64,000 nucleotides of DNA from Rhodothermia bacterium (GTDB taxonomy: Bacteria; Bacteroidota; Rhodothermia; Rhodothermales; JAAAOL01): positions 1 through 64,000 of the forward strand of contig JAUIDY010000005.1 in assembly GCA_030428385.1 (NCBI GenBank), given 5' to 3'. The notes beneath the pieces were generated by a model that worked only from the letters and a program-made list of their open reading frames with translations, had not been told where the DNA came from and did no database searches. Of this stretch, positions 1 through 6,803 are shown one piece after another. Position 1 is the stretch's first letter. Each line of letters opens with the position of its first letter. The position numbers and the translations under genes are program-made.

Positions 1-1
1 A

Positions 2-379
2 TACGGCTTCTCACAGATCGTCACCGCCACACCCGGCCGCTTTGTCTTCCTTTCAGGGCAGGTGGCCTGGGATGCCCAGCAAAACCTCATCGGACGGAAT
101 GATCTCAAAGCCCAGACGCAGCAAGCACTCCGCAACGTTGAGAAGGCGCTTGGTGCTGCCGGGGCACGCCTGACGGATCTGGTGGCGCTGCGACTTTATA
201 TCGTTAACTATGATGCTTCGCGGGACGCCCCAGGGATCACCGAGGTGTTGAAGGCGATGTTCGCGGGAAGTGAGCCACCGGCCTGCACGTGGATCGGCGT
301 GGCGAAGTTGGCCGATGAAGGATTTCTGATTGAGATAGAGGCGACGGCGGTAGTGGACACGGAGGCAGGGGCCGGATAA
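2..379 (+). CDS. RidA/YjgF family protein, N-terminus cut by window edge
   Basis: The frame is open from base 2 and ends at TAA 377-379, so the gene starts outside the window. RidA proteins are small trimeric proteins; the best known hydrolyse reactive 2-aminoacrylate/enamine intermediates. The conserved pieces are visible: a FLSGQVAWD beta strand, the helix of LKAQTQQALRNVEKAL, the RLYIVNYD strand and the terminal IEIEATAVV strand. In the canonical deaminase an arginine sits in PARSCVEV; here the aligned segment is PACTWIGV, so that arginine is a cysteine. This suggests a RidA subgroup without the classical imine deaminase activity (inference). The stop codon lies at the left edge of a structured spacer. 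Confidence 0.85.
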   Translation, partial: YGFSQIVTATPGRFVFLSGQVAWDAQQNLIGRNDLKAQTQQALRNVEKALGAAGARLTDLVALRLYIVNYDASRDAPGITEVLKAMFAGSEPPACTWIGVAKLADEGFLIEIEATAVVDTEAGAG

Positions 380-518
380 CCCCCGCTTCAGCCGACTGTG
401 GGCGTGACGGTCTTGCCTGTGTTGAGCGAAAGAGTATCGTTGCTTTGTGCGGCGGCTGCGTTGTCCATTGCGGCTGCGCTTTGCCGCTATGCGTTCTTCA
501 AAATCTTGACCTGTTAAC
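376..518 (+). repeat. Structured spacer A, attC-like
   Basis: This 143-bp spacer shares an ordered set of short blocks with a second spacer at 1323-1440: GCCGAC-n4-GGCGyGACGGTC (392-412 here), TTGCCT, TTTGTG, TTGCGGCTkCG (468-478) and a final CTGTTA (511-516). TAAC near its left end and GTTA near its right end, with GCCGAC facing CGGCTG inside, give an imperfect large palindrome like an integron attC site. Strict RYYYAAC/GTTRRRY cores are not met. It directly precedes the ATG at 519. Confidence 0.45.
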
Positions 519-1007
519 ATGCGTATAAAGCCAAGACTGATCATCGTCTGTGGGCTACCTGGATCGGGCAAAACTACACGAGCCAAGCAACTTGAAAAAC
601 AACTCAACGCGGTTCGTATGTGTCCAGACGAGTGGATGGATGCGTTGAACATCAATTTACATGAAGAAGACACGCGTGAGAGAATCGAAGCATTACAATG
701 GAAGCTAGGTCAAGATCTTCTAAGAGTAGGATTAGTTGTGATAATCGAGTGGGGAACGTGGGCCAGAGTCGAGCGAGACACCTTACGCCTAGGTGCGCGT
801 GCACTTGGAGCCTCCGTAGAGTTGCACTACCTTACCGCATCACCAGATGAACTCTTTGAACGCATTCAGCAAAGGGGACGAGAGAATCCGCCCATAGAAC
901 GTGAGGCCGTCGACCGGTGGTATGAGTTTTTTCAAGTGCCAACGGCAGAAGAAATGGCGCTCTTCGATGAAGCGACCGTTATAGAAAAAGAGATTAAACC
1001 GAGCTAG
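519..1007 (+). CDS. AAA/zeta-toxin-like P-loop kinase
   Basis: The 162-residue protein begins KPRLIIVCGLPGSGKTTRA, with a Walker A motif GLPGSGKT at residues 12-19. The layout (P-loop, WMDALN and REDTRERIEALQW-like helix, LHYLTAS strand, then an ERIQQRGREN lid with basic residues) matches small P-loop kinases of the AAA_33/zeta-toxin/chloramphenicol phosphotransferase-like group. The substrate cannot be read from sequence. By eye the gene is clearly less GC-rich than its neighbours and it sits between two related repeat spacers, which suggests horizontal acquisition, perhaps as a cassette. No antitoxin-like gene is adjacent, so a toxin role is not supported. Confidence 0.75.
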   Translation: MRIKPRLIIVCGLPGSGKTTRAKQLEKQLNAVRMCPDEWMDALNINLHEEDTRERIEALQWKLGQDLLRVGLVVIIEWGTWARVERDTLRLGARALGASVELHYLTASPDELFERIQQRGRENPPIEREAVDRWYEFFQVPTAEEMALFDEATVIEKEIKPS

Positions 1008-1322
1008 TCACTTCTTTTCCTTTGGCATGGCGCAAGAAATATTTCCTTGGATCAGCAATAAGCGAAGGAACGCTTAACAAGGGCGGTAACAACTGGCCGC
1101 AAGCCCCCGCATTCGGCGGGTGATGCCCACCGTTTGCTGCCTTTAAGCTCATGAACGACGGCTCGCGATATCTAACGCTTGGGCAAAAGCGAGTCGTTGA
1201 AGAGGTTCAACGTGTGGGGCAATTACTCTCCTAAGCCTTACCGTAATCGTGGGGGTTCCTTTACAAAAGCGAGGGATGCGACGTACTTACTTTTGGATGA
1301 GCCAGACACGTAGCATGGCAGC
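1008..1322. other. Gene-free gap after the P-loop kinase
   Basis: No convincing gene is seen. It holds a hairpin with stem CCCGC/GCGGG near 1112-1130 without a following T-run, and two sequences matching the attC half-site consensus RYYYAAC: GCTTAAC near 1072 and ATCTAAC near 1171, the latter followed by GCTTGGGC. No matching GTTRRRY partner lies within 141 bp of either. A short reading frame at 1249-1455 overlaps the repeat and is not credible. Confidence 0.5.
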
Positions 1323-1440
1323 AAACCAATCACTCAAGCCGACAACAGGCGCGACGGTCATGTTTCATTCGACCCAATGTGTGCCCTTGCCTTGTTTGTG
1401 GGTAGCACTGCCCGTTGCGGCTTCGTTCAACTGTTATGTG
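1323..1440 (+). repeat. Structured spacer B, attC-like
   Basis: It is homologous to the spacer at 376-518, with the same block order: TCAAGCCGAC-n4-GGCGCGACGGTC (1334-1358), TTGCCT, TTTGTG, GTTGCGGCTTCG (1414-1425), TTCAACTGTTA (1426-1435). GCCGAC on the left can pair with the CGGCTT on the right, so the whole piece can fold back. The TCAAGCCGAC...CGGCTT pair resembles the L boxes of integron attC sites. It lies 44 bp upstream of the AhpD-like gene. Confidence 0.45.
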
Positions 1441-1484
1441 TTTGCCTCTGAATAGACCGCAGACTACATAGGAGGGTAATTGCG

Positions 1485-1847
1485 ATGAAAAACTTCCCAG
1501 AACACTATAAAGAGCTCAACATCTGGCTAGAAAAACTGGGCGTCGAAATGCCCAGCGTCATGCAAGGCTTTTCCGCGTTGCATGAGTCAAGCATTAAAGC
1601 CGGCGCTTTGGATAGTAGAACTAAAGAACTGATTGCGTTGGGCATCGCTATAACCGTCAGATGCGATGGTTGTATCTCATTTCATGTGCATGATGCGCTC
1701 AAGGCCGGTGCCAGCAAAGCTGAAATAGCGGAGACCGTATCCGTAGCCATTCTGATGGGAGGCGGCCCTTCTGTAGTCTATGGAGTTGAAGCAATGCAAG
1801 CGCTTTCCCAATTTGTGGAGCAAGGTGTTGAGTTAATACCCGCTTGA
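1485..1847 (+). CDS. Carboxymuconolactone decarboxylase family (AhpD-like) protein
   Basis: The 120-residue protein carries the CxxCxxxH signature as CDGCISFHVH, near residues 65-74, followed by DALKAGASKAEIAETVSVAI, the typical helix pair of the CMD/AhpD fold. Single-domain members of this length usually act as peroxidase-linked thiol proteins; the two cysteines and the histidine are the redox/proton relay. The start is supported by a strong Shine-Dalgarno stretch GGAGGG seven bases ahead of the ATG, which is uncommon in this window and may reflect a foreign origin. The gene follows the second attC-like spacer. Confidence 0.85.
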   Translation: MKNFPEHYKELNIWLEKLGVEMPSVMQGFSALHESSIKAGALDSRTKELIALGIAITVRCDGCISFHVHDALKAGASKAEIAETVSVAILMGGGPSVVYGVEAMQALSQFVEQGVELIPA

Positions 1848-1924
1848 GTGTTAGCAGGGGACGCATATAAAGAGGCGTTGCAGTAGATGCCCTACACTCC
1901 AGTCACCACTGAACGTAGCATAGT

Positions 1925-2302
1925 ATGGAAGCGACGGAGTGTATTTATACCATGTATCACCCCGTTATTGAATCCTACCTGGTTCGTTTGCCCGACCGGG
2001 TTACGCTCCACGCCTTACAACAGTGGGGCGCGGCGTTTATGCAAGAACTAGAGGGACAAGCGGGCCCGGTGGGGCTTTTGTTTGATACGCATACGCACAA
2101 CTTCGAATCCATCGATTGCCTTCGGTGGCTCAAGGCGTTTTTTACCGAAACGCTTGCTGCCGAAAGTAGCATAGATCGCGTGGCTTTTGTGCAACCCCTC
2201 GCTTACCGCCAACCGGAGGTAGTGAGTGCCTCGGAGGCGTACTTTGCCACAGCCCAGGATGCACAGGCATGGTTAGCCTCCACAGCGACGGACAGGAGGT
2301 GA
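1925..2302 (+). CDS. Small STAS/SpoIIAA-like protein, function unknown
   Basis: A 125-residue soluble protein. The pattern of an N-terminal strand (VIESYLVRLPDR), a helix (LHALQQWGAAFMQEL), a strand ending VGLLFDTHTHNFESI, a second helix and the strand RVAFVQP is that of the SpoIIAA-like/STAS fold. I assign it by fold pattern only. An in-frame ATG at 1952 (MYHPVIES) could be the true start. It is not obviously coupled to either neighbour. Confidence 0.6.
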   Translation: MEATECIYTMYHPVIESYLVRLPDRVTLHALQQWGAAFMQELEGQAGPVGLLFDTHTHNFESIDCLRWLKAFFTETLAAESSIDRVAFVQPLAYRQPEVVSASEAYFATAQDAQAWLASTATDRR

Positions 2303-2409
2303 TGTGGGTGCCTCTTGGCAAGGGCGTGAACCGAATGGCGGGTGACGCATTCTAAACCGGCTTCTCAGGGTCTCGTGTGTCCTTGTTCTATTATTTTTGG
2401 AGTTGATCC

Positions 2410-3240
2410 ATGCGTAGCGTTTTTTGGTCCTTGCTCGTCGTGTTGCTGGCGGGTGGTATGTTTTCGGCGTGTGACAGCGGTGGCGGCGATGACGGCATCG
2501 ATCCCAACCAACCCAATCCCCGCAGCGTCGCGGCCAGCGATTTTACCACCACCGAGTCGGGCCTGCAATACTTCGACTTCTCCGAAGGAACCGGCGATGC
2601 TGCCATCGACGGCGATCAGGTCTTTATTCATTTCCACGGCTGGCTTTCCGACGGGCAACTCTTTGCCAGTTCCATCCTGGTCGAGCAACCCATCGAGTTC
2701 ACCATCGGCGACGGTGAGGTGATTGCCGGGTGGGAAGAAGGCATCCAGGGCATGAAGGTGGGCGGCGAGCGCCAACTCATCGTTCCTCCGGAACTGGCCT
2801 TTGGCGACGAAGGTGCAGGCAGCATCCCGCCGGGCGAGACGATCACGCTGGAGGTGGAACTGCTGCTCATCGCGCCGGAGCCGCAGGATGTGCCCGACGA
2901 AGACTTTACCACCACCGATTCCGGCCTGCAATACTTCGACTTTGAGGTGGGCACGGGCGAAGAAGCCACGCCGGGCAGCGTTGTGAATGTGCACTACGAC
3001 GGCTGGCTCGCCAACGGCTACCTTTTTGACACGTCGTATCTGCGCGGTGCGCCCATCTCGTTCGTGCTGGGGTCGGGGCAGGTCATCGCTGGATGGGATG
3101 AAGGCATTGAAGGCATGCAGGTAGGCGGTCGCCGACAACTGCAAATCCCGCCCGCGCTGGGCTACGGTGCCCAGGGGCGCGGCGTCATCCCGCCCAACGC
3201 CCCGCTGACCTTCGAGGTGGAACTGGTCTCGGTGGAGTAG
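2410..3240 (+). CDS. Lipoprotein with two tandem FKBP peptidyl-prolyl isomerase domains
   Basis: The 276-residue protein has a hydrophobic N-terminus and a lipobox ending SAC at residue 21, then an Asp/Gly-rich linker. Two FKBP domains follow, about residues 43-155 and 165-276. Each opens with DFTTTxSGLQYFDF and holds the FKBP core: VxxHxxGWL, G(D/S)G(E/Q)VIAGWxEGIxGM, VGGxRQLxIPP, and a GxxPP...LxFEVEL end. Such proteins fold proline-containing secreted proteins in the periplasm or on the outer membrane. The two domains are similar enough to suggest an internal duplication. In domain 1 an HFHGWL replaces the commoner HYxGxL. Confidence 0.93.
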   Translation: MRSVFWSLLVVLLAGGMFSACDSGGGDDGIDPNQPNPRSVAASDFTTTESGLQYFDFSEGTGDAAIDGDQVFIHFHGWLSDGQLFASSILVEQPIEFTIGDGEVIAGWEEGIQGMKVGGERQLIVPPELAFGDEGAGSIPPGETITLEVELLLIAPEPQDVPDEDFTTTDSGLQYFDFEVGTGEEATPGSVVNVHYDGWLANGYLFDTSYLRGAPISFVLGSGQVIAGWDEGIEGMQVGGRRQLQIPPALGYGAQGRGVIPPNAPLTFEVELVSVE

Positions 3241-3589
3241 CGATCCCGTTTTCGTTGCACAAACACTGGCGGATGCTACCGCACGATTTTGCTGCCCAAC
3301 GCATACGGCAATGCGCCACGGATCATCTGGCGGACCAAGTCACTCGGCCTGTTCGAGCAAGGCGGAAATGGTAGGAGGTAGATCGGTGTTTCGGGATCCA
3401 AAACGTCATGCCCTGATGGTTGTCCGTCGCTCCTGTTCGATAACGGACATCGGTGTGCTGCCAGCGAACACCAGGACAAAAAATGTGAGGGCTTCATTTG
3501 TCTTAGGTGTAGTATAAACAATGTGATGGAGGAATGGGCATTGCTTTTGTCATAAGGACGATAAGGCCCTGCATTAGCCGAGAGCGATT
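3241..3589. other. Gap before the FtsX permease
   Basis: About 350 bp with short unsupported reading frames on both strands. I see no strong terminator, repeat or RNA gene. A promoter for the permease is expected near the right end, but no motif is clear enough to call. Confidence 0.4.
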
Positions 3590-5998
3590 ATGCTGAAGAA
3601 CCACCTGCTTCTGATCTTGCGCACCCTCCAGAAAAAACGGGGATACACCCTGATCAATATCCTTGGCCTGGCGCTGGGGTTGGCGTGTTGTCTGCTCATC
3701 TTGTTGTATGTGCGCCACGAGCTTAGCTACGACCAGTTTCATACTGAGGCTGACCGCATTCACCGTATCAACTGGATCACCGACAACCCGCAAACGCGGA
3801 CGCCGCATCCCATGGCGCAGGCGTTGGTCAGCGATTTTCCCGAAGTCGCGCAGGCCGTGAGCATCACCCCCATCTGGGGACCAGGGCTGACACGCCCCAG
3901 CTTCTCGGTTCGGTATGAGGATCGGCAGTTTGAGGAGCCAGGCTTTTTAGCCGTCGATAGCACCTTCCTGGAGGTGTTTCCTTTTCCCGTGGTGCAGGGC
4001 AATGCACACGAAGCCTTACGCCGTCCGTTTCAGGTGGTCATCACGCAATCGGTAGCAACCAAATACTTTGGGGAGGAAGACCCGCTGGGTAAGCTGTTGC
4101 GGATCAATGATCAGTATGAGGTGCCGGTTGGGGCTGTGCTGGCGGATGTCCCGGAGAACAGCCATTTCCATTTTGATTTTTTGCTTTCCTATGTGACCCT
4201 GAAGCAAGCCTGGGGGGATAGCGGTTTCTTTGAATGGGGCGACTTCGGACACTACAACTACGTGCGCCTCGCCGATGGGGTGGAGGCGTCAGCCCTGGAA
4301 GCACAACTCATGTCCTGGATTACGCGCTATGTGGAAACGGATGCCGATGTGGAGGAATGGATAGCACGCGGATTCCCTTATTTCCAGGTCCAGCCTATCA
4401 CGGATATTTACTTGCAGTCGCACCTTCGGTGGGAGTTGGAGCCCAATAGCGATAGCAGGTATGTCTACAGCCTCTCGGCGGCGGCGTTGTTTCTGCTGCT
4501 GATTGCCTGCATTAACTTCATGAACCTCGCCACCGCGCGTTCTATAGATCGGGGGCGGGAAGTGGGGGTGCGCAAGGCGCTGGGTGCCAGCCGCCTGCAG
4601 GTGGCAACGCAGTTCCTCGGCGAGTCGCTCGTGATGAGTGTACTCGGAATGGGGGCTGCCCTCGTGCTGGTCAAGACCGCGCTGCCGCTACTCACGGCAT
4701 GGACGGGGTTGCCCCTTTATGTGCCCGATGGGGACGAACGTACCGTCATCCTGCTGATGGTCGGGCTGACCGTGTTTGTCGGTATGCTGGCAGGCAGTTA
4801 TCCGGCGCTGTTCTTTTCAGCGTTTCAGCCCACCGTGGTGATGAAGGGGGCGTTTAAAACAAGCCGACGTGGGGTCTTTCTGCGGAAGGGGCTGGTGGTG
4901 TTACAGTTCGTGTTGTCCATCGGCATGATGATCGGGACGCTCGTCATTTATCACCAGGTCAGGTTTATGCGCCAGGCACCGCTTGGCTTTGAAGAAACGC
5001 AGGTGGTGGTGGTGCCGATGCCAGACAGTACCATGCAGGCCCAGCATGAGACCATCCGGCAGGAAATAGTGGCCCATCCGAATGTGCTGCAAGCCTCAGC
5101 GGTTTCTAATGTGCCCGGTAGTCGGTTTAATCAACATGGCTTCCGCTGGGCGGACGATCCGACCCGTAGAGACGCCTCCGAATGGTATGTCGATTATGAC
5201 GCGTTGGAGACCCTCGGCATGGAAATGATCGAAGGGCGGGGTTTTGAGCGAGGGTTTACAGGCGATGCAGAAGCCGCCTTTGTGATCAACGAAGCGGCCG
5301 CGCGTCAGTATCCGGGGGACGCGGTCTTGGGACAGGAAATGATCTGGTACGCGGATGCCGACACCATCCGAGGCCCGGTGGTGGGCATTGTGAAAGACTT
5401 CAACTTTGCCTCGTTGCACCAGCCCGTCGCGCCCATGGTGCTGCATCTCGCGAATCGGAACGTCAACTATTTGCTGGTGAAGGCACGCACGGAACAGTTG
5501 GACGAAACGGTTGCCTTCCTGGAGCGTCAGTGGAATGTTTTTGCGCCCAACCGCACCTTTTCCTATTCCTTCCTGCGTGACGATCTGGATGCGCTTTATC
5601 AGGCGGAAGAGCGGCTGGGTACAATCATGGGTCTTTTTGCGGGCCTTTCGGTGTTGGTGGCGTGCCTGGGCCTGTTTGGGCTGGCCGCGTTTATGGCGGA
5701 ACAACGAACCAAAGAGATCGGCGTGCGCAAAGTGCTGGGGGCTACGGTGGGGCAGGTTGTGCTCTTGCTCACCAGCGAGTTTACGCGGCTCGTGCTGATT
5801 GCGTTGGTGCTCGTGATGCCGGTGGCCTATGGGGTGATGAATCTCTGGCTGGAGCATTTTGCCTTTCACACCGACGTGAAATGGTATGCGTTGCTTTTTG
5901 TCGGAGGAGGCGCGTTACTCATCGCGTGGCTGACGGTGGGCTACCAGGCCATCAAGGCCGCGCTGACTGACCCCGCAACGTGCTTGCGGTATGAATAG
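3590..5998 (+). CDS. ABC transporter permease, FtsX/MacB type
   Basis: An 802-residue membrane protein with the duplicated layout of Bacteroidota MacB-like permeases: N-terminal helix (about 21-41), extracytoplasmic MacB core (about 50-280), FtsX core with three helices (about 290-410), a second helix near 430-450, a second periplasmic domain (about 455-680) and a C-terminal FtsX core (about 685-795). The cytoplasmic coupling helices are plain: MNLATARSIDRGREVGVRKA and RTKEIGVRKVLGATVGQ. These proteins transmit ATP hydrolysis mechanically to the periplasm, exporting lipoproteins or small molecules. No ATPase gene is adjacent, so the partner is encoded elsewhere. Confidence 0.93.
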   Translation: MLKNHLLLILRTLQKKRGYTLINILGLALGLACCLLILLYVRHELSYDQFHTEADRIHRINWITDNPQTRTPHPMAQALVSDFPEVAQAVSITPIWGPGLTRPSFSVRYEDRQFEEPGFLAVDSTFLEVFPFPVVQGNAHEALRRPFQVVITQSVATKYFGEEDPLGKLLRINDQYEVPVGAVLADVPENSHFHFDFLLSYVTLKQAWGDSGFFEWGDFGHYNYVRLADGVEASALEAQLMSWITRYVETDADVEEWIARGFPYFQVQPITDIYLQSHLRWELEPNSDSRYVYSLSAAALFLLLIACINFMNLATARSIDRGREVGVRKALGASRLQVATQFLGESLVMSVLGMGAALVLVKTALPLLTAWTGLPLYVPDGDERTVILLMVGLTVFVGMLAGSYPALFFSAFQPTVVMKGAFKTSRRGVFLRKGLVVLQFVLSIGMMIGTLVIYHQVRFMRQAPLGFEETQVVVVPMPDSTMQAQHETIRQEIVAHPNVLQASAVSNVPGSRFNQHGFRWADDPTRRDASEWYVDYDALETLGMEMIEGRGFERGFTGDAEAAFVINEAAARQYPGDAVLGQEMIWYADADTIRGPVVGIVKDFNFASLHQPVAPMVLHLANRNVNYLLVKARTEQLDETVAFLERQWNVFAPNRTFSYSFLRDDLDALYQAEERLGTIMGLFAGLSVLVACLGLFGLAAFMAEQRTKEIGVRKVLGATVGQVVLLLTSEFTRLVLIALVLVMPVAYGVMNLWLEHFAFHTDVKWYALLFVGGGALLIAWLTVGYQAIKAALTDPATCLRYE

Positions 5999-6175
5999 GG
6001 CTGTCGGGGTGTTTGAAGAAGTAGAAATCAAACAATCTGCTAACGGTAGCCCTTGAGAAAATGGTGCCGAAGGCCGTTTTTAAGAACGTTGCCTGGTGTA
6101 CGTCTCCCACTGCCTCCGGCACGGGCAACCTCATCACCCTGTCAGGATACGAGCCAACCCTGGGCTCACAACATC

Positions 6176-6544
6176 ATGCTGGAACACACACACCTCGCAT
6201 CGGGCAACGCCGCTGAAAGCTCCTCGGCACCGACCTTTAAGCTCCGGGTAGAGCATCGCATGGGCGCGACCGATCCGGCCGTGTACAACTTTCAAAAAGC
6301 CTGCGTGACCATCGGGCGGCTGTCGGACAACGACATTGTGCTGCCGAGTACCATGGTCAGCCGCCGCCATCTGGAGATTCACTACGCCGACCGCGCCTTC
6401 TGGTTGGTGGATGTGAAAAGCCGCAACACCACCAAGGTAGAGGGGCACGCCCTGAACCCGAACGAACGCTACGTCTTGCTCGATGGCGACTCGTTTGAGG
6501 TGGGCGGCTATCGCATCACGTTTCTGGGGCTGGTTGCAGGCTGA
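6176..6544 (+). CDS. FHA domain protein
   Basis: The 122-residue protein is one forkhead-associated domain, a phosphothreonine-binding module. Residues 45-110 hold the landmarks: VTIGRLSDNDIVLP (GR of strand 3), STMVSRRHLEI (the S-R-RH phosphopeptide loop), LVDVKSRNTTKVEG (SxN turn) and LLDGDSFEVGG. The frame is open further upstream to 6053, but the ATG at 6176 (MLEHTHLA) fits a free-standing FHA protein better. Its ligand is probably a Ser/Thr-phosphorylated protein; two Ser/Thr kinases are encoded in this window, though not next to it. Confidence 0.85.
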   Translation: MLEHTHLASGNAAESSSAPTFKLRVEHRMGATDPAVYNFQKACVTIGRLSDNDIVLPSTMVSRRHLEIHYADRAFWLVDVKSRNTTKVEGHALNPNERYVLLDGDSFEVGGYRITFLGLVAG

Positions 6545-6803
6545 GGTATTCTACAACAGCCACCCGGCGTCTTGCAACAACCACCCACGGCTCATCCAGA
6601 ACAGCGCAACCTTGAAGGGTAGGCTGCGTCGCATCACCAACCCCTGGTGATGGGCCGCAAACAGCGCCTGCGCGTGTTTTTTGGAGCCATTTTTTCGCCT
6701 GTACTCCGCGACGCAGGTGCAAAGTTAAAAAAGGCATCAATCCAATTACGCTTTGAGACGTAGGATCGTTGGATGGATTTAGTAACGGTCAACACCCAAC
6801 CTT

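Noticed and set aside
519-1007. P-loop kinase as the toxin of a zeta-type toxin-antitoxin pair
   Set aside because: No epsilon-like antitoxin gene is adjacent and the protein is shorter than typical zeta toxins.
1249-1455. Short forward frame between the kinase and AhpD-like genes
   Set aside because: It lies across the repeat spacer B, has no recognisable domain and no ribosome-binding site.
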